This document shows, piece after piece, positions 25,147 through 36,931 of a stretch of 64,000 bases of DNA; position 1 is the stretch's first letter; each line of letters starts with the position of its first letter. The notes under the pieces are model-generated. The model saw nothing but the letters and a program-made list of their open reading frames with translations. It had not been told where the DNA came from and made no database searches. Both the position numbers and the translations under genes were made by a program. Source of the stretch: Albifimbria verrucaria (Eukaryota; Ascomycota; Sordariomycetes; Hypocreales; Stachybotryaceae); NCBI GenBank assembly GCA_020081605.1, contig JAHREC010000018.1:2790001-2854000 (forward strand), given 5' to 3'.

Positions 25147-25709
25147 TACACTCTCCTGCTTCCTGTCTAGAGACACATTTGGAATTTGTAGTTTTGGGAC
25201 ATACATAAGAACGGCGTTTTGTACACAAGAGTATCCGGCGTTTACATGGGGCATCGTATTGCATCACACACACAGCACGGGAAGAGAGGGTTGGGAATAC
25301 ATTTGTACCACGGGGCCCTTTCCTTTCATCAACGTCTTGATTGGTTTCTGTAATCGTAACAGGAATTATCTCATTTGTCTAAACCCCTTTAGAGCTTCTT
25401 TCAAGAGGCTATATCCAGTATATGTAGTAGCCTTGCGTCAGGGCTGCGTCTAACAAATAGGTGTCCTTGCACCCATAAATTAACAATGATCATCATCGCC
25501 TCGACTTGTATCCAGAACCAGACTGAATTGTCTCCAATTGAAGCTTCCCGTTAACCAACTCAAAACGCCAAGCTCATTAACTCCGTCGAATCCAAGATAT
25601 ACATGAGAAAATGTAGTATAGAAAGATCAACCATCATCTTCTTTCGGTGAATGAGTAGAAGCTTTCCTTGTCTATGCAAGGTCAAGCTCAAGAAGTAAAA
25701 TATCATGCC
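25147..25709. other. Intergenic 3' region between converging genes
   Basis: AT-rich DNA between two converging genes. No ORF with protein-like content apart from the uncorrected read-through tail of the upstream gene. Confidence 0.6.
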
Positions 25710-27176
25710 TTAAATACCGCTCCAGCCCTCCTGCGGCCTGTTGTAGGGTTTGTAGCCAGGGTAACCCTCCTGTCCAGCCGGCTCTCGCGACTCGCTGGGT
25801 CGGCGGTCGTACTCTTGAGGCCGGGCATAGCCGGAGGTGAAGTCGAAGCCCGAGTTGTTCGTGATGGGAGAACCGGGTGGAGACTGAGCATAGGGACGCT
25901 CAGGCGGGGGCCGTGTGTTGGCCAGTGGTCGTGGAGAAGGACTGCCGTACTGGCGGTCAGGGCCAGGACCGGGGAGTAGGTTCGGTTGAAGTTGTCCCTC
26001 GGCGCGTTGTACGCAGGAGCGCCGTAGCCGCGGCCATTCTGTGGTGCCGGGGACTGACGAGGTGAGGCACCGTATGGGGCCGGGCCACCTAGAGGTGATT
26101 GACGCTCCATGGGACCTCTTCGTTGCATGCCGTAAGGGTCCGGGAGGCACCTCGCGATCCCTGGCCATAGGGGCCCTGGTTTCCGTACCCATTCACGGGA
26201 GAGGGCATCTGAGCGTAAGGCTGATGCTGATGCATGGGATCCTGACCATAGCCACGGAAACTCTGAGCGGGAGACTGGCTACGCATGCCACCCATGGCGG
26301 CCACAGGAGGCACAGCGTTGAATCCTTGATCTTGAGGGTATCCAGAGCCTTGTCCGTCAACCTGAGTGAATGGAATCGTTGGCTCCGTCTGAGGAGGAGC
26401 ATAGCCTCGGGACTGGCCCCATGAGCTTGTCCGTAAGCAGTCGGATGCTCCATGGGCATAGGGCTCGTGGGAATAGACGAGGAAGAGCCGGCCATGAGGG
26501 GACTGTCGGATCAGTTGTTGGCTTCTTCAGCTGGTCCATCTCGACTTCCTCCTCCTGAACAAGGACCTTCTTGTTGGCTGATTCCTCCCAGCTGGGCATG
26601 GCGGGTAGAGAGTCCTCCCTCCCTTTCTCGATACATCGAACTCGGCGTATTGTGGAGGAGCGGGTGCAGCGTGGTTCTGCATGTGCGAGGGAAACGGTGC
26701 TGGCGCGGGGAACGGTGCCTGCATTGGAGCCTGTGTCTTGTAGCCTTGCTCTGGGTTGTAAGGAGCATCGAGATACTTCTGCTTGGGACCACCTGGAGGA
26801 TCACAGCAGCCACAGCAGTTTCCGCAACACTTGAGGCATTGGCAGCAGCTGCAGCAGCAGGCCATTCCGCAGCAAAGGCATCGTACTATGCAGGTTACGA
26901 TACCGAGGAGGATCAGGCCTCCAACGACAATGATTGCAATAACGGGCCATCTGGGAGCGGGTTAGCGGGCATCATTGGCAACATCGGAATTGGATTACGC
27001 GTACTTGCAAAAGTTGGCGGCCATACAGTTATCCCAGCTGGAAATGGCAGTCTTAAAGTCGTTGACCTTGGTTCTAGTGTCATCGATGACATCTCTTCGC
27101 TCGACACTGGCCGCGATACTCCGCGCCAGGCTATCGCTGATAATCTCCCACACGGTCCCCTTAGGCTCCTAGCCAT
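25710..27176 (-). CDS. Fungal Cys-cluster transmembrane protein with Pro/Gln-rich tail ('fibroin-3-related')
   Basis: Exon 1 (27005..27176) encodes a short soluble head with DVIDDTRTKVNDFKTAISSW and DNCMAANFCK. A 54-bp intron follows (26951..27004). Exon 2 opens with a transmembrane helix WPVIAIIVVGGLILLGIV and a dense cysteine patch (CIVRCLCCGMACCCSCCQC, LKCCGNCCGCCD) likely to be palmitoylated or metal-binding. The rest, to TAG 25710, is a long flexible tail rich in Pro, Gln, Gly and Tyr (YNPEQGYKTQAPMQAPFPAP; ARPQEYDRRPSESREPAGQE). Databases name this family 'fibroin-3 related' from composition only; its function is unknown to me. The frame changes near 27160, 26640, 26510, 26300, 26150 and 25970 look like missing bases. 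The start may be ATG 27176 or 27197. Confidence 0.75.
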
Positions 27177-29497
27177 AGCAACGTCGATTGAAGGCATCGT
27201 AAAGTAGTGGTGACGGGACGCGTGCCACCAAAGTCCGTCCCACCAGGTGTCGTGTAAAAATCAGATGATGCTGTAGATGTGAGTGATTGGGTGGTCAAGC
27301 TGAACAATTGTCCGAGGCCAAAGGTGTAGAAATGATCCCAAGCTAGACCATAACCCGATTGGTTTCAATTGTGGAGTGCGATGAGGTCGTGGTTCGTCGC
27401 GAGTGTGAAGCAGGCGAAACGATGGTAGCGAACAGACGTGTTGGGTATATATGAAGGAGGTTTCGGTCGCTCAATCGTCGCGCGCACGGGATAGAAAAAA
27501 CTCCAACAGGACCGAAGAGATCGGATCCGAGAGCGGAATGGCGAAGCGTCGTAACGGCTTGGCGAGAGGCAAAACGAGCAGGCTTATGTTGCGGGAGGTG
27601 TTTTATAGAAACCCGGGTCCAGAGGTTTGAGGATGCCGGTATGAAGCGTACCCAAGCCGGGGCGGGTGAGGAAAGCGTGGAGCAGAACAAGGCTACGTGC
27701 GTGCGGCGACTCGCAAGCAAGTGACGATTCAAAGAGTGCTTAGAGGTCTGTGATTCGTCTCGATGCGAAGAGAGCTGAAACCCAGGGGCTGTGCAAGTAG
27801 CCTCGGAAGATGGTCAATCAAGGATAGACGAGACGACAGGCAAAGCAAAGCGGATAACCGCTTGTGTCGTAAGACGACGGAGGTGGCAACAAACCAAAAG
27901 AAGAAAAAAAGAATGAGGGGATAGTAAGAAGAAGGAATGAGAAGAAAAGAACAATGCGCAGAATATCTGAAAAGAGATAGGCGAATGGCGCAACAAGGAG
28001 CAGGAGTAGGGGAGGAGAAGAAGGGAAGGAGGAGGGAAAGGGTGGTGGTGTGTGGGCAAGAGACAGGTGCAGCTGGCCAATAGGAAATGGCGAGGCAGGC
28101 AAGACGTTCACAAGAGGAAAAAAGAAAATGGCATCCCAGGATCAACCGCCAAGAGCGCCTGCATATCCGCCCTTTTTTTTTCTCGCTTTCGCTCTGTCTG
28201 TCTTGCCACGCGTTGTGCCTGAAAAGATAGGGGATTGGAAATGAACCCTGCAATAAAATGGGGAGAGTCTTACTCCGCAGAGCTAAGGTGCTTCTCCGTG
28301 TGGATCACGAGAGGCTGACCTCCGGGTCATCACCACACGTCCCTGGCCCAGCCTCTCCTGTCGGAACGGGGAGAGAAGGGATGGCAGGGGTCGCAGCCCG
28401 AGAGAGAGAGGACCTTGGGCAAAGGTAAGCCATCTTACAATGTAAAACTATACAATTCTTCCATTCCTTTTTTTGCTTCGGCGACAGACACCTGGGTCAA
28501 TACCTCTTCAGTCATGTCCGCCTCTTGCCTTAGTACTCACCAAATAATGGGGAGCCGGCTCCTGGCGTCTTGAAATAGCTAGTTAGTGGCCGGTTTTCGC
28601 TCAGGGGCTCGAGCCTCTGGACCCTTTTGTGCAAGTGGCCTGCAAGGGAGCTGCGGTTTGTCTTGGGGGAAGAGAGCGCTAAACCCGAAGTCTGGGTTGG
28701 CGCTGAGAACGGCGCCATTTGTGAGACTCGTTGTCTCCACCAAGCACAGCGTAGCACAGCATAGCACCAGAGCAGAGCACACGCATCATAGCAGCGAAAC
28801 AAAAGTGAGCGAACGCAGACGTAATATCACGTGCGCCCATCTCCGCTGGAACGCTCCGTAATGCCAATTTGAGCCATCTTGGCCTGTGGGTGCTGTCGAC
28901 CATGGCTCTGCTTCACCAGCAATTTATTTGGTTCTAGGTAATGAGGATGGGCGCTCTATGCTTGCAACCCCGTCGCAGGCCCCGCCTGGCGCTGATGATC
29001 GTAAAGTGCTCTTTGATGATGAGGGCAGCAGTTGGAGCTTACTCAAGCTCCGTCTGTCAGCAACTATTCGTGTAATTCACCTTGAACGATTCGGTCCACG
29101 GCCGAAAAAGACGTATAGGTCCATGTCATCACTTAGTCCAATATCTGATTATACCAGCTATTTTTGTCACATCTGTTTGCTGCCCCGTAGCTCCAGATTT
29201 GTCTCTTCACGAAAAAAAGAATCCAACAAGGCCAAAGACCCCAGTACGTTATGGATCCTGGCAAAGCAAGCTAGGCAAGGCCGAGTGGTATCGGTATATT
29301 ACTATAACAGGAAATTCGTTACAAAATCGGTATCAAGTTCAAAGACTCATTCATTTGATATCAAATGCCAGCGGGATGGTCTCGTCAAAATAACCCAGTC
29401 CGCATCCGGAACGCCAAACCTTTGTCAAAAGGGCCCAGAGCATACACAAGTGCTCTCATTAACCATTCGATGATGCCTTGAGCTGCGCATCCTCCCT
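27177..29497. other. Gene-free region, 2.3 kb
   Basis: The part next to 27176 is probably the promoter and leader of the Cys-cluster gene. From 27720 to 28250 the minus strand is strongly pyrimidine-rich, giving false Ser/Leu/Phe-rich ORFs. A 195-codon plus-strand ORF at 28886-29473 has no start context, no motif and mixed composition, and I reject it. Nothing else was seen. Confidence 0.5.
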
Positions 29498-30112
29498 TCA
29501 CTTGCCCGGTGGCGGACCGGCCGGAGGAGGATACGCATCGCGCTGGTACGCGTGTGGAGGAGACTGCACGCCGCTCTGCTGCCCGTAGTAGCCTTCGTTG
29601 GGGTTAAAGGTCGATCCGGTGTACTGCGGCTGCTGTTGCTGGGCTCCGTACGCAGGGGCGCGTTGTATTCTCCTGGTAGTTCGGATTGTAGCCTCCATTG
29701 TTGTAGCCTCCTGGTTGTAAGCCCCATTGTAGCCGTTCATGTTGTAATTGTTGGGGTCGTTTTGCTGGTTTCCATATTGCTTGCCATGTGCCATCCAAGC
29801 GGTGCCGTAGTAGGGCGTCTCGGCCACGTCTGCGACGGCGACGGGCAGTGACTCTGCAATAATGTCAGCAGCTGCTGGATGGATTTGGGGACGGCATTCT
29901 GGGGATGAATATCGCCGCGGGCCTTTGGTTAAGATGATTACTTACAGACAACAGAGCAGCGTGATGAAGAGGCAGACGAGGATGATGCCGACCACAACCC
30001 AGCGACCCCAGTAATACCAGTTGGAGCGTCGCACGCATTGGTTTCCGTAGCGATAGTAGCCATAACCACACCCATTCCAGAGACGAGGGATGAGATTATT
30101 CGTGGTGTCCAT
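29498..30112 (-). CDS. RCR-like single-pass membrane protein
   Basis: Exon 1 (29946..30112) starts MDTTNNLIPRLWNGCGYGYY and runs through NQCVRRSNWYYWGRW into a transmembrane helix VVVGIILVCLFITLLCCL. A 92-bp intron (29854..29945, GTAAGT..TGCAG) follows. Exon 2 encodes an Arg patch (ARRRRRRG), then TPYYGTAWMAHGKQ, an Asn/Gln/Gly/Tyr-rich region and a Pro-rich end (YPPPAGPPPGK) at TAA 29498. This order (short luminal head, helix, Arg cluster, YGTxWM, PY-rich tail) is that of the fungal RCR family. Yeast Rcr1 and Rcr2 act in chitin deposition and in sorting of plasma-membrane proteins with Rsp5. Missing bases near 29825 and 29680 break the frame; length is about 170 residues. Confidence 0.75.
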
Positions 30113-31099
30113 GATCGGAGCTGGCGAGGAGGCGAAGTGAATCGAATGCACAAAGGGTGCTCGGAGAACTGCCTGTGTTGTTGATGCGGTGTCGCAGATC
30201 GAAGATGCGGCAAGGAACGCGAGATGGGTCGTGGAAGAGTTTTGTCAAATGGATGCAAGTCTCGACGGATGTCGGGCTTCTTTTACTGTCGAAACAGACG
30301 AGCGCAGCTGACGTGGCGACGCAGTTTCCGCGCGAGATCCGTAGTGACGTCGTATGCTGGCGTCGCAAGGGTTGCTGGTGGTGAACCTGGTTCGCTTATA
30401 CCACACGTGTGGATGAGGATGTCTAATTCGGATGGATTTTCACCTGCACGATATCTATGATGTAGACGCAGGGAAAAACAAAAACCAAGACACAGGAGGG
30501 GAAAAAGCTGGGCACGAGTAAAGAATGGGCGTACACGGCGGCCTTTTAAGAAAAGCTTACTGCTGGGCTCTCCTTGAGTCTTGGGCTGGCCCATGGGCAT
30601 ACGCCGCCCTCCCCCGCCCTCGTCGCTCGGCGTGCCCACATGCTAGGAAGCTTGCTGTGCTCATGATGGCTGAGGGACGGCAGACGCATTCGATGTGGGC
30701 CACGGCATCCTTGCCTGACTGGATCGAGTGCTGTCCTCACCTTACCCACCGACGAGCGAATGGCTGTGTTCGCCACTTAAGCCGACGAGCCCTTGCGTGT
30801 CGTCGAGGCTCGGCACTTACGCCCATTCCCGTTTGGAATCATCTGGTGGGTGCTCGTAGGGAGCTCAGTGAGAGACTGAATGAATGACTGATTATTCTGT
30901 AGTTGGTTCGCTACTTCGGGGCGATGCTGCTGCTCCGACTGCTGCTGGCGGCCTCCGTAGCGACAGCAACCAACTAACACGAAATGCCGGCCCCCAAACC
31001 AGCCAACGGACGGGACACGGGCGAACCAGGCACCTTGGCACCTCCGCTCGTCGCGATGCTCGCCATTGCTGCTGCTACTGTTGCTGTGCCTGTCTACAT

Positions 31100-31137
31100 G
31101 CCATCCATCCATCCATCCATCTACCCATCCATCCACC
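31100..31137. repeat. (CCAT)n microsatellite
   Basis: About eight tandem CCAT units with one CTAC interruption. Confidence 0.9.
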
Positions 31138-32752
31138 TTTTAACCGGAACGAGTCACCATCATCGATGCTGAGCTCGGCCCAAGCTCCGTCCTTGGTGCG
31201 GCTACGTAATCCTGCTTGGCGCCAAGTTGACCGTCTCCTCTGGTGTGTCAGTCGTCCCAACCCGCGGAAATTGCTACATCCTGTTGTTCCTTGGCCATTG
31301 CCATAGGGCAAAGTTTAAACACGTCCCGTCGTAGCGATCACTTAACCGGGTGTTTCTCTCTCCCTCACTGGCATGATACGATGGGGCCTGTAGCTTGCTT
31401 CTGATGTCGAATCCCATCACATGAGTTTGGCTGCTGAGGATCGGTTGTGGCTTGGCTGGAACTAATACGCTCCATGGTAATCAATCATTAAGCCTGGTGT
31501 TGATCAGCCCACAAAAGAAGAAAACCTGTACGATAACCTCATTTAACACACGTCCAATATAGACTATCTCCTAGTACAGCCATCCTGCCTAGACAACTAA
31601 CCTCGAGCATCTGTCTGTTCGTGCCCGTGCGTTCGGTTCTGCAGGGGATCCTGGCTCTGCACCAAGCCTTTGGCAACATCGCCAAGCCCTTCACTGCCAT
31701 GCCGACTCATCCGTCTTTACGCATTCGCAGCCCCAGCAAATATAGTACGTAGCTTAACCCCTACCGAGCTTCTGACGTCGCCGCCACAGCAAGACCCTGA
31801 AAGGCCCGCCTCACGTGGTGGCCTCTGACCTCGTCGGTTTGGGCACGCCAAGATGCATGTTGCTGCAGATTATCAACCTGTTGGGAATGTCGATGACGGG
31901 TCGCCCATGTTGGACCCTTTTGAAGGCTTAGGAGCTATGCTGTACGATGTTACACTCTCCATATCTTCTGGGAAAGGCAGTCTTCAACCAAACCCACAAG
32001 CCTGGTCACCTTCAACGCCTGGTTGGCTAGATCCCCAGCTCGTGCGCAGCAAACGATTTAATAATCTATGGATTTATAGAAGCCTCCATATCTTCTTGGC
32101 TGATCCGCAACCTCGTAAAATAACCTTCAAGCCTTGCCGCATGCAACGCGCAAAGCTGATGACGCCCCTCCGCTCACTACGGGCTTGTGTGGCGTCTGGA
32201 CAGCGACGTAGAAATCTAGACCTCGGACGGGGGCCCGCAAGCTAAGGCAATGGTGCAGTAGCATGTTTGTTCCGTTTGTATGCGCAGATGCGACGAACCC
32301 TCCACTCATGCTGATCGGAGACCCGATTAACTAGGGCCATCCGTGTTGGTCCTCGTGACGCCATACCAAACACAAACCACGAGAAAGAGCCGGGCAACGG
32401 CCTGGAGAAATGAGACAGATCGGCAATGCCATGGAAAAAGAAACATTTTGTGAAAACAAGGACCAGAAGAAATACAATGCGTAAAGTCAACATTACAACA
32501 ATAGGAAATATCCCAATTGTCAACCGACGCAGCATGATTACGCGACATCAAAGAAGAAAAAAAGAGTCTGAGGATGAGAGACGTCGCCATGTCGAGTCCA
32601 TAGTAATCAAGTATGCTGGCCGTGTTCCATTTTTAAATAGACAGACAGACAAAACCCCCAAACACCTCTGCTTTTATCTCTTGTAGGGGCGAGAAGCACC
32701 ATCAAAGACCGCTATCCTCCGAAACAAAAGACAAGACAAGAAAAGAATCGTA

Positions 32753-32848
32753 TTAGCGCTCATCGTCGTCGTGGGCGATGCCTGGCCAAGAGTCGTCATT
32801 AATCCCAGGGGTTTTCCTTTTCCGTCCCATAGTGCCATTCCAATCCAT
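32753..32848 (-). CDS. Possible tiny ORF or terminal exon (31 codons)
   Basis: From ATG 32848 the reading MDWNGTMGRKRKTPGINDDS then WPGIAHDDDER and stop is charged and unlike the noise around it. It may be a conserved small protein, or an alternative last exon of the gene just upstream on the same strand (ends 32944). A preceding CCACAG could act as acceptor. Coding is unproven. Confidence 0.25.
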   Translation of the reverse strand: MDWNGTMGRKRKTPGINDDSWPGIAHDDDER

Positions 32849-32943
32849 TTCGTCAAACGCCGTTAATCATTCGCCCTGTGGAACTCCTTGTTGAATTTTT
32901 ATCTTTTTGACGCCGGGGCCGGGCGAGTTCGTGGGTCGCCCTT

Positions 32944-33700
32944 TCATAACGGAGACTTGGGGAAGGAGAACCGATTCCGGCGGAGCTCCTCGGCAGCCTT
33001 CGTGTTGCGTTCCGCAGCTTGTTGAGCCTGCTGCTTCGCCGCTAGAGCATTGATCTTCTCGCGTGCCTTGAGAAGGCTGCTGTTGTCCTGCTGCTTGAGT
33101 TTGGAACGGATATCATAGAGTGCCATCAGCATGGAGGCTCGTTCGAGATCATCGTCGAGCTACACGGGGTTCACAGTCAGTCGTTGGGTTCAATCGTTTG
33201 AGTTCAACCTTTTTGCTTTTTCTCCACCAGGAAACGGAAAGCCAGGAAAGGATGTCTTACATCAAAATCACCCCGCCGCGGTGTACCGGGAATGGAATTC
33301 GTCGCAGACCCTCGGGGTGAATGAGGGCTCGACGAGTTGACGAGAATGCGACGGCCGTACTTGTCGACCTTGGGTTGGGAGCTGGGGTCGAAAGACCATG
33401 CGCGCTGCATAGAGGTAGATGGGCGAAGCTGGTGGTTCGGGGTGCCAGCGGGACCAGTCTTGAGGTCGTCGCTGGTGGAGGAGATGATGGCTTTGTTGAC
33501 GGAGACGATGGCAGCGGCAGCTTCGGATTCCTGGCGATGGACTTGTTAACGAGGTTCGGGGCAGCATCGTGAGGCGGCGTCGTGGTCATTTTGCCAAGTC
33601 GCGTGTCATCGACGGGCTGCGGGGAGGGCGGAAGGGGACATACTGCGGCGCCAAGGTTGCTGAGATCAGCGAGGACTTGAGACAGCTGAAGGCTCTCCAT
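32944..33700 (-). CDS. Conserved small fungal protein with C-terminal helical segment
   Basis: Exon 1 is 33261..33700, the intron 33160..33260 (101 bp, GTAAGA..GTGTAG), exon 2 32944..33159. The start MESLQLSQVLADLSNLGAA is helical. A Ser/Pro/Thr-rich middle contains APNLVNKSIARNPKLPLPSS and MQRAWSFDPSSQPKVDKYGR, then RGSATNSIPGTPRRGDFD. Exon 2 encodes a strongly helical, charged block (LDDDLERASMLMALYDIRSK, QDNSSLLKAREKINALAAKQ) ending RRNRFSFPKSPL. I do not recognise a named family. The helical block, and the split by one intron just before it, make this clearly a real gene. The Ser/Pro region suggests phosphorylation or cytoskeletal adaptor use (inference only). At least two missing bases near 33640 and 33480 break exon 1. 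Confidence 0.7.
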
Positions 33701-35090
33701 GATGACAAGAATCGTAGGAGAGAGTTGGTTGAATATCAGGTTGTCCTCACTAGCAAATTCATTCAGAAATGGTAGGAGGAAGATCAGCTTTTGCAGGGCG
33801 AGCGGCTGTCCGGGAGAGACGGGTGTTTTTAGGGTGCGGAGCCAGAGGGCGTCAGGTAGGCGTTATATGAAGATACAGATACCTGGAGTACCTACCTGTA
33901 TGGGTAGGGTGGGTGAGAAAAAGGGAATAAAAAATTAAAGTGGTACGGGGAGTTTTTAGTGGGCAAGGTAAGGCAAGGCAGTGGAGTTTGGCGCAGTTTA
34001 TGGAAGAGATGAGCCCCGCCGGAGTGAAAGGGTGAATCTGGGGAGGCGAGAGGGGTGAGGTGTTGCGCGGCGGTGGTAAGTACTGTAGGTACTGTAGGCG
34101 GCAGTGGTGGTGGCAGCGGCGGTGGTGCAGCGGTGGTTAGGTACTTGCACCCAGCCAGGTGGTGGCCCCCACATTGGTCACGGCTGGTGTCGTCACTGGA
34201 TCGCTAAAAGCTTAAAGCCGCTAGGTTCTAGGGCCTCCTCGGGCCTCCCAAGGTGGTGCGGTGTGGTGCGGCGCGGTGCGGGTGCAGCGCAGTGTAGTGT
34301 GGGAGTGGGTTGCCTCAACGGGGACGCAGCCAACCAGCATCTCGCCAATGTCTTTTTCCCATCCTCTAGCTCCTGGTAGGTACTTCTCCTTACCGGTCTG
34401 GTATCTTCCATGCAGCGTGGGGAAGAAGAGGCAGACGGAAAACCTGCAGATGAAAGGTCGCAGGCGTCTGCAGAACAATCTACCTTTCATGTCAGATGAT
34501 GCTTTGGGCAGGCAACTGTCAGATGATGATGAATTATCCTGCGAGCGGAATCATCAAACTGCCTCTTTTCGCTGCTTTGTCTTTTTCCACAACCACAGTA
34601 CGGTACTTTTACTTGTAGGTACCTTGCTCAGTCAGGTAACTACCTGCTGGCAATAATTAGCAATGTCGGTTCTGAAACAGCCTGTCCCATTTCCAATTCA
34701 TCGCATTGAACCATCTCTTCCCCAACCGCATTGAGCTGTCTCTCATGCGCAATCAATTTCGTGATGCATCCGTTCTCTCCCGTCGTCTAACCAGGAGGAA
34801 TCTCCGCGTCACCCCCGTGGCGTCCCATGTCACTCTCCCGGTCAATTCCGCTGGTTCAGCCAACGGCATAGCATAATATAGTGCTATAGCTATGGCCATG
34901 GCGCTCTCCTCTCAGCCTCTTCTCCCCGAATCCCGAACGGCACATCTCCTGAGGAGGAAGTCCTTTGATGCTCCACTCTGGTCTGCAAGCTGGGGGCGTA
35001 TGTGCTTCTTGTCACGCGACAGAACAGCTTCCCTGCATTCACCGATCAAGCGGGGAGCGCAAACAGGGACTCCCGAGCAGCGAGGTACTA
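33701..35090. other. Upstream region with simple repeats
   Basis: Probable promoter and leader of the minus-strand gene at 32944-33700. It has GGCAAGGTAAGGCAAGG near 33963, a GTACTGTAG pair near 34080-34098, and GGTGGT/GCGGCGGT runs at 34100-34135. No gene was seen. Confidence 0.5.
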
Positions 35091-36649
35091 TAGAATATGA
35101 ACCGACGAACATACGGATTTAGTTCGAATTAAATCCTGGTAAAATCCGAATAAATGCATCAATAGATTGGAATCGAGTGCCACCACGGTCGAGATGAGTG
35201 TGTGGTTACATTCATGTATAATCTTAATTGATAAATTGATTTTGTGTTTCCTCTTTCGATTTTCTCGACAATGTTGTTATTCGTAAAAAAAACACCAAGG
35301 CCTAGGCCATTTGCAGCCCTCCTCATACTACCCGCCGATGTAGCTTATGGCTGCTGTCCATGGCCCATCTCGTCCTGTTGGGCATATCCAAACCCGAGCG
35401 AAGGCTTCGCAAACACGGCGCCGCATCATCGGCTTCTTTCGAGTATCGCCGATTGCTTCGCAGTTCTCCCACACCCCGAAGCTCTAGCTCGGGGTCCAGA
35501 TCCTTGAACAGCTAAAGAGGGTATGACAATCACCAACCCACACGAGGCTACGGCACGTCTCAGTGGTGGATTCAGAGTGCCCGTTCGCCTCCCAGATAAA
35601 CCGTGACAGCAAATAATGTTACCAAGTTAAGGGAGCCTACGTCAATTTCCTGCCTTTATTGGTTATCCAATGATTTCTTCACCACGTCGACAGTGATATG
35701 AGAGTTGTCCCAAAACCAACCAGGCGACGATTAAACAGCAATGCGATGCTTTTTGCCCTTCTTTTTCCTTGTAATCAATGTGAATCTTCGGTTTCGATTT
35801 CAGAGAGATTTGTATATTTTGTAATACTTATCGAACAGCGTTTGAGAATTTTCTTAATATAAATATTCAAAATCCGTTGCACGAAAGTATATTTATTATA
35901 TACTAGCAGGACATTTCTTGTTCTACAACCTAACTAAAGGTCCTGCAGAATTTGCCCTGACTTTCTCTCATCGGATTCATATATAGGTAGGTAGTCTTCA
36001 GAGTCTACAATTGATTTTCCTTAACTCTTCTAAATAGCTTGCAGGTTCTGATATTAACACATCACCACGAGGTCTCGGGAATCCATAATGTTAATCTCAT
36101 GTGCTTGGTTAAGTTATCTAGGTGCAATCCGGGACTTTTGGGTACACCCGGCGAATAGGAAGCTTCCTAAGACTGACTTTCCCTTCACTCGGCTCTGGAT
36201 GTGTAATGAAGAGGAGGGTGATCGAGTCGGCCATGCCCAACCCCCTGGTTGATACGCTCTCAAAATAGTCGCACGGGTTTGTTCAAGCCCGCACAGGCAA
36301 GCAAAGCATTGTACCATAGGGAATTGCTTCGTACGATATCTGTTCGCAAGAAATGTATAGCTGTGTTCGAGTTAACAAGCACACAGATACTCTTCCGTCA
36401 CATGTTTGCATGCTTTTTGTTTGCTTCTATTCATTCACCACGGCTGGTGAATCTCGCCTCCTAGTCACAATCACCACATGCTTCCCTCCCAGGTATTACG
36501 GTCATAGTAGTCTCCTATGCGACTTCTATTTATTTCCTCATGCTATCCCGTCCTACATCACTTCAAATAACATCCCTTGCCGCTACTTCCTTGTCCAAAA
36601 GGCAAGCCTCGCTCCGCATCCCTCCTTTCAAGTCAAACGCTCCTCGACC
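35091..36649. other. AT-rich island, left part
   Basis: From about 35090 the composition changes to AT-rich sequence with many stop codons in all frames (for example around 35860-35920). This fits decayed, possibly RIP-mutated, repeat DNA, but no transposase or LTR could be read in it. Confidence 0.45.
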
Positions 36650-36931
36650 ATGTGCATCATATACTATTGTCCAAAACACGGCAGAATCGCCAGGAGATGC
36701 AATACCAGACAGGGCATCGTATTCCGCAACTGCCCGCCGATACGATCCGACTTCCACTATGTGCCATGTCCAGGCCCTGACTGTCCTTTTAAACGCAAAC
36801 GGTGGCAGCGTTTACGCCGTAAGATCCGGGGCAAGGTCGCTTTGCTGAAGCGGATGTACCATAATAGGAACCGAGATACACGTCAGGATAAATCATCACT
36901 CCCCAAAACGAGTCCTCTTCAGAGGCATTGA
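36650..36931 (+). CDS. Small Cys-rich basic protein (93 aa)
   Basis: From ATG 36650 the ORF reads MCIIYYCPKHGRIARRCNTR, then QGIVFRNCPPIRSDFHYVPC and PGPDCPFKRKRWQRLRRKIR, and ends ...TSPLQRH. Six cysteines plus His/Pro residues in the first half suggest a small zinc-binding or disulphide module; the second half is a highly basic helix (KRKRWQRLRRKIRGKVALLK), as in a nuclear or nucleic-acid-binding tail. No signal peptide is evident. Small Cys/His proteins of this style are scattered through fungal genomes and are largely uncharacterised. It stands alone inside an AT-rich island yet keeps an open frame. The ORF is open further upstream (to 36353), but the composition there is not protein-like. 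Confidence 0.55.
   Translation: MCIIYYCPKHGRIARRCNTRQGIVFRNCPPIRSDFHYVPCPGPDCPFKRKRWQRLRRKIRGKVALLKRMYHNRNRDTRQDKSSLPKTSPLQRH

Larger units (their letters stand above)
30113..32943. other. Gene-free region, 2.8 kb
   Basis: The right part is the 3' side of the gene ending at 32944 and the left part is upstream of the RCR-like gene. It contains one microsatellite, one protein-like 31-codon ORF (listed separately) and otherwise no gene that I can support. ORFs at 30525-30887 and 31853-32245 show no motif. Confidence 0.5.

Noticed and set aside
27729..28253. 174-codon hydrophobic minus-strand ORF
   Set aside because: It is a reading of a long pyrimidine tract (Ser/Leu/Phe only), probably leader DNA of the gene at 25710-27176.
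28886..29473. 195-codon plus-strand ORF
   Set aside because: No motif, mixed AT composition and no coding signature; likely chance.
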